Assembly (NCBI GenBank): GCA_048499455.1
Contig: JASNZV010000012.1
Span: forward strand, 124,001 to 188,000
Direction of reading: 5' to 3'
Origin: CFX5 sp023384495
GTDB lineage: Bacteria > Chloroflexota > Anaerolineae > Caldilineales > Caldilineaceae
DNA: 64,000 nt
Made by a program: the position numbers and the translations under genes. Below are positions 1 to 7,992 of this stretch, one piece after another; position 1 is the first letter of the stretch; every line of letters begins with the position of its first letter. The notes beneath the pieces are model-generated. The model was given only the letters and a program-made list of their open reading frames with translations, was not told where the DNA came from and did no database searches.

Positions 1-667
1 GGCGGCCCATACGCCCCAGCAGGGAGGTGGTCTTCTCCCATTCCTCCCGTCGAGCTTGAGTTTCCGGCGTCGGCTCGCCCGCAGGCAGGGTCACTGCGGT
101 CTTGATCCAGCCGGGGCTGACACAGTTGACGCGAATGCCGTAGGGCGCATACTCGACTGCCAGGCTGCGGGTCAGCCCTTCGACGCCGGCCTTGGCTGCG
201 CCGTAGATGCCATAGTTGCCATGCACCGCCGCCGTCGACGAGATGTTGACAATCGCACCGCCGCCGGCCTTGCGCAGTTCGGGCATGGCATAGGCCGAGA
301 CCAGATAGGTCGAGGTCAAGTTGGCGCCGACGAGTTTGTCCCACCGTATGCCCGGCCCATCCTCCGGCTGCACACCCGATTTCTGCGCCCCAGCGCCCGC
401 ATTGTTAACCACCAGATGGAGCGCGCCATATTCAGCAATGGTCTGTTCGGTGACCCGGCGCGCCTCTTCTTCCTGGCTCAGGTCGGCAGCCACAAAGAGA
501 GCCGGGCCGCCGGCCTGACGCAGCGCCCGCAGGGTCTCCTCGCCGCGCGCCACGTTGCGCCCGGTGATGACCACCCTGGCTCCCTCGCTGACGGCCAGTT
601 CGGCGATGCTGCGGCCAATGCCGCCGTTGCCGCCGGTTATCAGGGCTACCTTATCTTTCAGACGCAT
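1..667 (-). CDS. SDR-family oxidoreductase (3' end outside window)
   Basis: Short-chain dehydrogenase/reductase, an NAD(P)-dependent cytoplasmic enzyme. Visible from the ATG at 667: cofactor-binding TGGNGGIG at residues 11-18, the NNAG motif at 88-91, and the catalytic pair Y155/K159 (YGAAK), with the usual Ser region before it. About 222 residues lie in the window and the C-terminal substrate-binding part is cut off at position 1. It lies downstream of, and on the same strand as, a Gfo/Idh dehydrogenase, a sugar isomerase and a sugar ABC transporter, so a role in sugar or polyol oxidation is likely. The substrate cannot be read from the sequence. A perfect 12-bp hairpin separates it from the upstream gene, so it may have its own promoter. 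Confidence 0.9.
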   Translation of the reverse strand, partial: MRLKDKVALITGGNGGIGRSIAELAVSEGARVVITGRNVARGEETLRALRQAGGPALFVAADLSQEEEARRVTEQTIAEYGALHLVVNNAGAGAQKSGVQPEDGPGIRWDKLVGANLTSTYLVSAYAMPELRKAGGGAIVNISSTAAVHGNYGIYGAAKAGVEGLTRSLAVEYAPYGIRVNCVSPGWIKTAVTLPAGEPTPETQARREEWEKTTSLLGRMGR

Positions 668-693
668 GTTGACAAAGCCTCCCCACGTGTCAA

Positions 694-724
694 CAGTAGG
701 GCAAGATGGCAGCTTGCCCTACTG
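694..724. terminator. Perfect 12-bp hairpin between SDR and Gfo/Idh genes
   Basis: Arms at 694-705 (CAGTAGGGCAAG) and 713-724 pair perfectly around a 7-base loop. The hairpin lies in the 157-bp gap after the Gfo/Idh stop codon, where a terminator would be expected. There is no clear U-run after the stem on the minus strand, so it may instead be an RNA-stabilising or REP-like hairpin. Confidence 0.45.
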
Positions 725-824
725 AATCGATTTTGTGCTATCATCGTAGCGTTCGAGCGTTCAGCCTCAGGGCTTGCAGCCCGATTAGGGCGCGGCAAGC
801 CCCGAGCACGTCTCTCCGGCTACC

Positions 825-2048
825 TCAACTTAGAAACGGTGCAGCGAGCGATGGCGTCGGATCTTTCACCAGGTCTACCAGCGTCTCCACGAGTTTCCCC
901 CCGCGCCAGTTCTGCAGCCTGGCATCGTCTACTGTCGGCAACGCGCCCGGACGGCTCGGCGGCGGCAACTCGAAATTGGTGTAGGCCCACTTCTTGAACG
1001 CCTCGGTGTGATTCCAGCCGCCCCAGTGGATGCCGTTGAGGATCTTCATCGATTCGCCACAACTCTCCGGGCTGATAGTGACGTCCCGGTTTTCTTTCAC
1101 CGCCTGAATGATGTCGTGCATCTGTAACAGGACGCGGCGGTCGTGGGTGTCGTTCCAGTTTTGCTGACCCGGTCCTTGCAGACCGGCCAGGTGGTTCTCC
1201 AGGCCGTCGCGCAGCTCTTCCTCTTGCGTCTTGTCGTTCAGCGAGAAGTCAATCGTGTAGAGCCAGGGCAGCACAGCAAAAATTTCACCCTTGCTGCCGG
1301 CGATGCGCATCCAGACTGTGCCCTCGGGCTCGTCGCAGATGCTGGTGGCAAAGAACTTGCCGTGGACGCCGCTGCGGAAGTTGACCAGCCCGTAGCCGAT
1401 GTCCTCAACTTCGATATTGGGGTGGAGCAGGTTGGTCCAGTAGCCATACGCCGTGTCCACGCCGCCCATCAACCACTGCCAGGTATCCCAAGTATAGATG
1501 GCCTGGTTGACAAAGATGCCGCCGCCCTCGCGATCCCAGGTGCCGCGCCAGCGCGCCTTTTCATAGTAGCCGATGTTGCGATAGTAGAAATCGACCAGGA
1601 ACGTGAACGAGATGTCGCCGATCTCCGGCAGCACATGCTCCCTGATCCAACGGTGGCGTGGGTTAACCTGTTCCGAGGACATGGTCAGCCGCACACCGTT
1701 CTTTTTGGCGGCGTGGACCATCTCGTGGACCTCGCCCACGTTCATGCACATGGGTTTTTCGACCAGCACATGCTTGCCGGCATTGGCGGCGTCGATGGTC
1801 ATGGGGGCGTGGAGGTAGTGGGGGGTGCAAATGGCGACGGCGTCCACGCGCTTGTCGGCGAGCAGGTCGTGATAGTCGATGTAGACCGTCTCGACGCCAA
1901 ACTCCTGCGCCCGCCGTTTGGCCGCCGCCTCCACCGCATCGGAGAGCGCCACGATCTCGCACTCGTCGGCCAGTTCCCGGTAGGCGCGGTAATGGGAAGC
2001 CGAGATCTCGCCACAGCCGATGATGCCAATGCCAAATTTCTTGCTCAT
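825..2048 (-). CDS. Gfo/Idh/MocA family oxidoreductase
   Basis: NAD(P)-dependent sugar or polyol dehydrogenase of the glucose-fructose oxidoreductase/inositol dehydrogenase family, 407 residues, a normal length. The N-terminal Rossmann fold is shown by GIIGCGEIS (residues 8-16). The family EKP signature follows at 97-99 (HVLVEKP), and the C-terminal half has the beta-sheet substrate domain typical of the family. It shares strand and region with a TIM-barrel sugar isomerase and a CUT1 sugar transporter, which suggests oxidation of an imported sugar or inositol-like compound. The exact substrate is unknown. Confidence 0.92.
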   Translation of the reverse strand: MSKKFGIGIIGCGEISASHYRAYRELADECEIVALSDAVEAAAKRRAQEFGVETVYIDYHDLLADKRVDAVAICTPHYLHAPMTIDAANAGKHVLVEKPMCMNVGEVHEMVHAAKKNGVRLTMSSEQVNPRHRWIREHVLPEIGDISFTFLVDFYYRNIGYYEKARWRGTWDREGGGIFVNQAIYTWDTWQWLMGGVDTAYGYWTNLLHPNIEVEDIGYGLVNFRSGVHGKFFATSICDEPEGTVWMRIAGSKGEIFAVLPWLYTIDFSLNDKTQEEELRDGLENHLAGLQGPGQQNWNDTHDRRVLLQMHDIIQAVKENRDVTISPESCGESMKILNGIHWGGWNHTEAFKKWAYTNFELPPPSRPGALPTVDDARLQNWRGGKLVETLVDLVKDPTPSLAAPFLS

Positions 2049-2135
2049 AGTGTAGTCCTTGTGTAAACAACAATGGATTGGGACAACAACGAAACAGCGC
2101 TCTCTGGGAACCGTTCTTTGCTGTTCATCATGTCA

Positions 2136-2948
2136 TCACAGGGTCGCCAATGCTGAGCGCAGGGCGGCACTGGCGCGGCGAAAGTTGTTAGTGCGCACAT
2201 CATCGGTCAACTTCGCATAGTTCTCCCAGCCGAGATGTGGCTCTAAGGTAAGATACCCCGTAAAGTCGTGTTGCTTGAGATCGGCTAAGATATCCAGCCA
2301 ACGGACGTCGCCCTCGCCGACAACCCCGTAGTGGGTGGTGCCGCGTGGGGTGTCGCGCACATGGACATAGACCGTGTACGGGCGCAGGAGGGGCAGGGCC
2401 TCGGCATACGGATCATAGCCCATCACCGTAAAGCTACAGGGCTCGAAGAGGGCGCGGAAGTTCTCCGGCAACTCCTCGTGAAAGGCCAGGCATTCTTCGG
2501 GGCGCCAGGCGCAAAAGCCGCCTTCCTCGTTTTCGTGAGCCAGGATGAGGCCGTAGGGAGCAGCAATTTCGCATAATTGGCGGAGACGGTCGAGAGCTTC
2601 GCCATTATACTCTCTGGCCTCGTCCTCGGTGGCGAAAAATGAAAAGACGCGCAGGTATCCTGCGCCGAAGTGCTGGGCCAACTCTACTGCCCGTTGGAAC
2701 CTGGCCAGTTCCGGCGCAAAATCAGCGGTGATCTGGCTCTTGCCCACCGGTGTACTCAAGGCGATAACGGTAAAACCGCCGGCCTGGATCAGCCGCTGCG
2801 CCTCAGCGGCCTGCTCGTCAGTCAGATTGACCACGTTGCCACCCCAGATGCCGCGCAGGTCGATGTTCTTGATGCCGTCGCCTGCCAACACATCGAGGGC
2901 AAAGGCTAGATCTTGGGAAACTTCGTCTGTAATTGCACAAATCTGCAT
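2136..2948 (-). CDS. Sugar phosphate isomerase/epimerase (TIM barrel)
   Basis: Xylose-isomerase-like TIM-barrel protein (AP_endonuc_2 superfamily), about 270 residues. The chosen ATG at 2948 begins MQICAITDEVSQD and has a good GGAAG ribosome site 10 bases upstream. A longer reading from 2990 adds a basic stretch with no family likeness. Metal-site-type acidic and histidine residues are visible in AHENEEGG, in VHVRDT and near the end in LEPHLGWENY. Such enzymes interconvert keto-sugars or inositol derivatives. It sits between the dehydrogenase and the transporter, fitting a shared catabolic pathway. Substrate not determinable. Confidence 0.88.
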   Translation of the reverse strand: MQICAITDEVSQDLAFALDVLAGDGIKNIDLRGIWGGNVVNLTDEQAAEAQRLIQAGGFTVIALSTPVGKSQITADFAPELARFQRAVELAQHFGAGYLRVFSFFATEDEAREYNGEALDRLRQLCEIAAPYGLILAHENEEGGFCAWRPEECLAFHEELPENFRALFEPCSFTVMGYDPYAEALPLLRPYTVYVHVRDTPRGTTHYGVVGEGDVRWLDILADLKQHDFTGYLTLEPHLGWENYAKLTDDVRTNNFRRASAALRSALATL

Positions 2949-2983
2949 AGTTTTGGACTTCCTTTTGTGGACTGACAGCAAAG

Positions 2984-3114
2984 CTGTCAACGGATTTTGG
3001 GAACGGATTGAACCGATTGAACGGATTCATTAACCAGAATCCGTTCTTATGGTTAACTCTGAAACGGATTCTCTCGCGCCATCCGCTCAATCCCCTCCCC
3101 AAATCCGTTGACAG
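2984..3114. repeat. Nested inverted repeats in intergenic region
   Basis: Outer perfect 14-bp arms lie at 2984-2997 (CTGTCAACGGATTT) and 3101-3114. Inside, a perfect 10-bp hairpin is formed by 3019-3028 (GAACGGATTC) and 3037-3046. The unit ACGGATT recurs several times in both orientations. The element fills the gap between the MalG-type permease stop codon and the isomerase start, so in the transcript it would fold between the two genes. It may act as a REP-like element that sets 3'-end stability of the transporter mRNA; function is inferred. Confidence 0.55.
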
Positions 3115-3148
3115 TGTATTTATCAACCTCAGCAGAACCACCAACGCT

Positions 3149-4060
3149 TCATCGCCCACTCAGCCCGGACAGTTGAATGCCTCGAATAAAATACTTCTGC
3201 GCACTAAAGAACAAGATCACCACCGGGATCACCTGGAGCATGGAGACCGCCATCAGATAGTTGATCCGTTGGCTGCGGATATTCTGGAAGGTGCGCAGGG
3301 CCAGCGCGATGGTGTACTTCTCCATGCTGTTGATGTAGATCAGCGGCCCCATGAATTCGTTCCAGTGATCCCACACCTGGAAGATGGTTACCGTCGCCAG
3401 CGCCGGGCCGGCCAGCGGGAGGATCACCCACCAGTAGATCTGCAGGCTGGACGCCCCATCCATGCGGGCGGCCTCGTCCAGTTCGCGCGGAATGCTCATA
3501 AAGAACTGGCGCAGCAGAAAAATGCTAAAGGCGGTGCCGCCAAACCAATAGGGAATAATGAGCGGCAAAAACGTATCCAGCCAGCCCAGGTAACGAAAGA
3601 TCAAGAAACGCGGAATCAAGGTGACTGCGCCCGGCAACATCATGGTCGAGATGACGAGCAAAAACATAAAGTTGCGCGCTGGAAAACGCAGCCGGGCAAA
3701 GGCAAAGCCGGCCAACGACGAGGTCAAGACCGTGCCCAGGGTGGCATTGAAGGTGATGACCAGCGTGTTGACCACATAGACATAGAAGGGAACCGGCAAA
3801 GCGTCCATCGCCTCCAGGTAATTCGGCCACCAGACCGGGTCGGGGATCCAGACCGGCGGGAAGACCCACTCCTGCCCCGACCGTTTGAGCGAGGTGGAGA
3901 GCATCCACAACATGGGGATGCTCATGGCAATCGACCCGGCGATGAGAAGCAGATGGCCCACGAGATCGCGCGCCACTCGCGGCAGCGCGCCGCGCCGAGC
4001 TGTGCTGCTGGCAGTTGCGTTGGGGATCGCCAGAGTCTGTTGTTCGGTGGTCTGGGTCAT
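3149..4060 (-). CDS. Carbohydrate ABC transporter permease (MalG type)
   Basis: Inner-membrane permease of the CUT1 family, 303 residues. After a hydrophilic N-terminal tail there are six predicted membrane helices, and the cytoplasmic EAA loop reads EAARMDGASSLQIYWWVILP, the standard contact site for the ATPase subunit. It follows the MalF-type permease with a one-base gap, so the two form a heterodimer and are probably translationally coupled. No ATP-binding subunit is encoded here. CUT1 systems often share a distant MsiK-type ATPase, and that is the likely case. Confidence 0.93.
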   Translation of the reverse strand: MTQTTEQQTLAIPNATASSTARRGALPRVARDLVGHLLLIAGSIAMSIPMLWMLSTSLKRSGQEWVFPPVWIPDPVWWPNYLEAMDALPVPFYVYVVNTLVITFNATLGTVLTSSLAGFAFARLRFPARNFMFLLVISTMMLPGAVTLIPRFLIFRYLGWLDTFLPLIIPYWFGGTAFSIFLLRQFFMSIPRELDEAARMDGASSLQIYWWVILPLAGPALATVTIFQVWDHWNEFMGPLIYINSMEKYTIALALRTFQNIRSQRINYLMAVSMLQVIPVVILFFSAQKYFIRGIQLSGLSGR

Positions 4061-4061
4061 T

Positions 4062-4985
4062 TCACGCCGTCTCCTCTACCTCATAATAGACGAGCCGGCG
4101 CGCCAGGCGGAACTGGAGCAGCGTCAACAGCAGCACGATCACCAGCAGCACCCAGGCCAACGCCGAGGCGTAGCCCATCTTGAAGTAGTCAAAGCCGTTG
4201 CGCCACAAGTAGAGGACATAGAAGAGCGTGGCGTTTTGCGGCCCACCCTGGGTGGCAATATAGGCCGTGGTAAAAACCTGGAACGAGCCGATGATGCCGA
4301 TGACCAGGTTGAAAAAGATGGTCGGGCTGAGCATGGGCAGGGTGATGCTCCAGAATCGCCGCCAACTGTTGGCCCCATCGATGCTGGCTGCCTCGTATAG
4401 CGCTTGAGGGATGCCCTGCAACCCAGCCAGAAAGATGACCATCTGGCTGCCGACCCCCCACAGCCCCATGAGGATGAGCGAAGGCTTGGCGAGATTGACA
4501 TCAAAGAGCCATTTCTGTGGCGGCAATCCCACCGAACGCAAGAAATGATTGGCCAGGCCAAAGTCCGGGCTAAAGATCCAGACCCAGAGCAGCGCATTGG
4601 CTACCGCCGGTGTCAGCGATGGCAAAAAAAAGAGCGTGCGATAGATGGGAATTCCTCGCAGGGGCAGGTTGAGGAGCAACGCCATGAGCAGCGACGCCAG
4701 CAGGTAGAGCGGCACCCCCAGCAACGTGTAATAGGCCGTATTGTAGAGCGCCAGCCAGAAGAGCGAATCCGTCAGCATGAACTGGAAATTCGCCAACCCC
4801 ACCCATCGTGGCGGCGTGAGGATCTCCCAGTTCATCAAGCTGATCGAGGCCGATGCCAGCATGGGGCCGGCAGTAAAAATTAGAAACCCCAGAAACCACG
4901 GCAGGATAAAGAGCCAGCCATCCAGCCCTTCCCGCCACAGTGGCCCCCGCCGTCGCCGACCCCGCGTTGGTGAAAATTGTGCCAC
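4062..4985 (-). CDS. Carbohydrate ABC transporter permease (MalF type)
   Basis: Inner-membrane CUT1 permease, 307 residues from the GTG at 4985. This start is chosen because GAGGGAGG stands just upstream and because the longer open frame would run far into the binding-protein gene. The protein begins with a basic N-terminus, then WLFILPWFLGFLIF and further membrane helices, and the EAA loop EAASIDGANSWRRFWSITLP. It lies between the binding-protein gene and the MalG-type permease, completing a standard sugar uptake set apart from the missing ATPase. Confidence 0.92.
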   Translation of the reverse strand: MAQFSPTRGRRRRGPLWREGLDGWLFILPWFLGFLIFTAGPMLASASISLMNWEILTPPRWVGLANFQFMLTDSLFWLALYNTAYYTLLGVPLYLLASLLMALLLNLPLRGIPIYRTLFFLPSLTPAVANALLWVWIFSPDFGLANHFLRSVGLPPQKWLFDVNLAKPSLILMGLWGVGSQMVIFLAGLQGIPQALYEAASIDGANSWRRFWSITLPMLSPTIFFNLVIGIIGSFQVFTTAYIATQGGPQNATLFYVLYLWRNGFDYFKMGYASALAWVLLVIVLLLTLLQFRLARRLVYYEVEETA

Positions 4986-5071
4986 GATCCCTCCCTCGGT
5001 GGGGCGTAGCGAGTGGGGAGATAGGGTATGACACTCTTGCCCTCCGCTCCCCACCCCCTCCGCTCCATTCC

Positions 5072-6439
5072 CTACGCACCCACACAGTTCCCGGCGGCGA
5101 TGCAGTCGGCCAACAACTGGTTGATCGGGTCTTTGACCTCTTGGGCCATCTGTTCGGCGCTCTTGGCCCCGGCCAGGACGGCATCCCAGGCCGGGGCAAG
5201 GATGTCGTTCATCTCGTTGTAGATGGCGGTGTCGGGGTGGCGACGCACATGCCCGTCGAGCGCCTCGATAAAGAGGTTCCAGTGGACATGCTGCGGTTCC
5301 TGCTTGAGGAAGACATCGGACAACAACACCTCGCGGCGGCTGACTGAAAGACCGGCGCGCACCAGGATCGCCAGGATGTCCGGCTGGCTGAGAAATTCGA
5401 TAAACTCCCAACTTTCCTGCGGGTGGGGCGTGCCCGACCAAATACCCCAGGCGTCAAGCGGGTTGCGGACATAAGTGCCGGCCGGCCCCATGGGCTGCGG
5501 CGCGATGTTCCAGTTGAGCCCTTCCTGCGCCTTCATGTCGATGGCCCACCAGGTGCCCTTTTGCGCAATGGCGCCCCGACGGCCAAAGAACATGGCGCTG
5601 TTGCCGCCCTGGATGATCTGGTCGGCAGCCGGCCAGACCTGGTGTTCGTGGATCAGATCAGCTGACCATTGCAGCGCCTGGATGGTTTCAGGCATGTCGA
5701 TGACGCACTCGGTCTTCTCTTCGTTGAGCAGCCAGCCACCGTTGCCCCAGATCCAGTTGAGCTGGTAGGTCCAACTGCGTTCGCCTACCCAGCCAAAGAT
5801 ACGGGTAGCGCCTTCACCGCTGGTCAATTGCTGCGTCGTGCTGAGGAAGTTTTCCCACGTCCAGTTGGGGTCATCGAACGTAGTAGGTGGGTGAGCGACG
5901 CCGGCCTCGTCGAAGAGGTCCGTGTTGTACCAAAGCATAGCCGGGGAATTGTCAAAGGGCGCCAGGTACATCTTGCCGCTCCAGAACATCTCGCTCCAGT
6001 CCTCGGCAAAATAGGCTTCCTCCTGGACAACCGAAGATTGGGCGGCAAAGTCGTCGAGCGGGGTGAAAAACCCGCGGGCGGCAAATCCAAACATGTACTT
6101 GGTCTCAAAACAGTAGGTATCCGCCCCTACCTCACCGGCCGCCTGCGCCATGACCTTCTGGTAGCCCTCGGCAATGTCTTCGTAACTTACCCGGATGCGG
6201 CCCTGCGATTCGTTGAACTGGTTCACTGCCTCCATCCAGGGTTCTGACAGCCAGCCGCCCCACCCCACGGTTGTGTAGCGCAGGCTCACCGCCTCTGCGG
6301 CGGGGGCCCCTCCCGCTGGGGCCGGGGCAGCTGGCGCCGGGATGCAGGCGGCTGCCAGCAAGCTCCCCGCGGCTGCGCCCGCCGCCAGCTGCAAGAAGCC
6401 GCGCCGTGACAGAGAAGCGTGTGACGTGTCTCTCGACAT
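5072..6439 (-). CDS. Extracellular sugar-binding lipoprotein
   Basis: Substrate-binding protein of a CUT1 sugar ABC transporter, about 455 residues. The ATG at 6439 has a near-perfect AAAGGAGGAACAA ribosome site. The N-terminus carries SRRGFLQL, a twin-arginine-like signal, then a hydrophobic Ala-rich stretch and LLAAAC, a lipobox. It is therefore probably exported folded and lipid-anchored at the cell surface. The mature part has the MalE-like pattern, with many aromatic residues that would stack on sugar rings. First gene of the transporter operon. Ligand unknown. Confidence 0.93.
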   Translation of the reverse strand: MSRDTSHASLSRRGFLQLAAGAAAGSLLAAACIPAPAAPAPAGGAPAAEAVSLRYTTVGWGGWLSEPWMEAVNQFNESQGRIRVSYEDIAEGYQKVMAQAAGEVGADTYCFETKYMFGFAARGFFTPLDDFAAQSSVVQEEAYFAEDWSEMFWSGKMYLAPFDNSPAMLWYNTDLFDEAGVAHPPTTFDDPNWTWENFLSTTQQLTSGEGATRIFGWVGERSWTYQLNWIWGNGGWLLNEEKTECVIDMPETIQALQWSADLIHEHQVWPAADQIIQGGNSAMFFGRRGAIAQKGTWWAIDMKAQEGLNWNIAPQPMGPAGTYVRNPLDAWGIWSGTPHPQESWEFIEFLSQPDILAILVRAGLSVSRREVLLSDVFLKQEPQHVHWNLFIEALDGHVRRHPDTAIYNEMNDILAPAWDAVLAGAKSAEQMAQEVKDPINQLLADCIAAGNCVGA

Positions 6440-6768
6440 TTGTTCCTCCTTTGGTCCACAAGGACAGTACACCAACATTCCGCCAGAACGTCGAAAAAGC
6501 ATGCGCTGTGCGCGCCGGGGAGCTATGAATCGGATGAAACAGGGTGCGAGCACGAGTTGTCAGCAAGCCGCGCCCAACGGCCCCCCGCCGGGGGATGAAT
6601 CGGACGCCCAAGCCCCATCGATGGGATGCCGTTGACCAGTCTGGCGATGAATCGCCGGGTAGTGCGCACACCGCACGAAAAAAGGGGGTTTGACGTGACA
6701 ACACTCGTATGTTACTTTAACAAAGTCACGCGTTTTGCACCAGGAGATCATACGGACATGATCAGGAC
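6440..6768. promoter_or_regulatory. Divergent intergenic region with candidate plus-strand promoter
   Basis: A gene-free stretch of about 330 bases between two divergent genes. On the plus strand a TTGACG (6690-6695) stands 17 bases before TACTTT (6713-6718), a possible though weak sigma70-type promoter for the regulator at 6769. Arms CGTGAC (6694-6699) and GTCACG (6725-6730) form an inverted repeat around the -10, a possible operator. No clear promoter was recognised for the minus-strand sugar operon, which must also start here. Confidence 0.35.
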
Positions 6769-7992
6769 ATGAAGGGAAGCAACGGAACTTTCGAGGAATT
6801 TGAACAGCAGCTGCGCGATGCGCTGACACAGCTCTATCACCCCGGCTACCGGCCGCCTGGCCTGCTGCTGGCCAAACTGGCTGTGAACCCGCAGGATCGC
6901 CCAGAGGCGGTGCGTGAGTCGCTGATCCAGGTCATCGAAGCGTTGAAACCGGCGCCGGGGACGCCTCCCGGGGCCCGCGGCTGGCGGTTCTATTCCGTGC
7001 TGGCCCATCGCTATGTAGAGGCGCGCACCCAGGAACAGACGGCGGAGCTGTTGGGCATCACCCCGCGCCACCTGCGTCGAGAACAGCAGGAGGCCATCCA
7101 GGTGCTGGCGCGGCGGCTGTGGGAACAGCCTCTGGCTGGCGACGAGGTGGCGGCTTGGCGCTCGCAGGTGCAACAAGAACTGGACGCGCTGCAAAAGAGC
7201 GCGCCCGGCGCGGCGGCGGACGTGACCGAAGCCATCGAGGGCGCGGTCATGGTCGGGCAGGCACTGGCGGCGCGCCACGGCGTCGAACTGCTCAGCAGCC
7301 CCGGCGAGCCAGGCCTGTTGGTTACACTCCACCCCTCTGCGCTGCGCCAGGTTGTGGTGACGGCGATTGAAAAGCTGGCCCAGGGGATGACACACGGCCA
7401 AATCCGCCTGAGCGCAGCCCGCATGGGGGGCGAGATCCAGCTCACCGCCACAGCCGAACCCGCCCCGGCAGGGCCCCTCCCCGGCAGCGACTTCATCCGC
7501 GAAATTCTGGCAGCGCATGGGGGCGCGGTCACAGCGACATTGCGCGCAAGCAGAGCCAGCTTTCAGGTCAACCTGCCGGCGATTACGCCGCTGACGGTGC
7601 TGGTGGTGGACGACAATCACGATCTGGTCCACTTCTACCGCCGCTTCGTGGCGAACACCCGCTACCGGATCGTCCATGCCACCGAAGGAGAGTCCGTCTT
7701 CGCCATCATCGAACAGGAGCGACCGGCGGTCATCATCCTCGATGTGATGCTGCCCGACATGGACGGCTGGGAGCTGCTGGCTGCGCTGCGCGGCCACCCC
7801 CGCACCCAGTCCCTTCCTGTCATTGTCTGTTCTGTGGTGCGCCGAGAGGAGCTGGCTGAGACCCTCCAAGCTGCACGGTGCCTGGCTAAGCCTGTACGCC
7901 GGCAACAGCTGCTTCAGGCGCTCGACCAGGTGCTGGGGCCGGCGCCGACAGCAGCCTCGACAATCCCAGTGTACAGTTCAACAGACGGTTGA
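6769..7992 (+). CDS. HTH and receiver-domain transcriptional regulator with degenerate kinase-like middle
   Basis: 407 residues in three parts. The N-terminal ~110 residues contain a sigma-region-4-like helix-turn-helix (TQEQTAELLGITPRHLRRE). The middle (about 150-270) has the spacing of a HATPase_c fold but lacks an obvious DxGxG box, so it is probably not an active kinase. The C-terminus is a receiver domain with the acidic pair D281/D282, phospho-acceptor D325 (ILDVMLPD) and a Lys near the end (LAKPVR). It faces a hybrid histidine kinase gene, and the two 3' ends overlap by about 107 bases. Likely the output regulator of that pair; targets unknown, possibly the neighbouring sugar operon. 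Confidence 0.75.
   Translation: MKGSNGTFEEFEQQLRDALTQLYHPGYRPPGLLLAKLAVNPQDRPEAVRESLIQVIEALKPAPGTPPGARGWRFYSVLAHRYVEARTQEQTAELLGITPRHLRREQQEAIQVLARRLWEQPLAGDEVAAWRSQVQQELDALQKSAPGAAADVTEAIEGAVMVGQALAARHGVELLSSPGEPGLLVTLHPSALRQVVVTAIEKLAQGMTHGQIRLSAARMGGEIQLTATAEPAPAGPLPGSDFIREILAAHGGAVTATLRASRASFQVNLPAITPLTVLVVDDNHDLVHFYRRFVANTRYRIVHATEGESVFAIIEQERPAVIILDVMLPDMDGWELLAALRGHPRTQSLPVIVCSVVRREELAETLQAARCLAKPVRRQQLLQALDQVLGPAPTAASTIPVYSSTDG

Noticed and set aside
3008..4183. Long plus-strand frame opposite the ABC permease
   Set aside because: Composition is His/Gln/Arg-rich and unlike any protein family. The minus-strand frame is a clear CUT1 permease. It is a shadow of a GC-rich gene.
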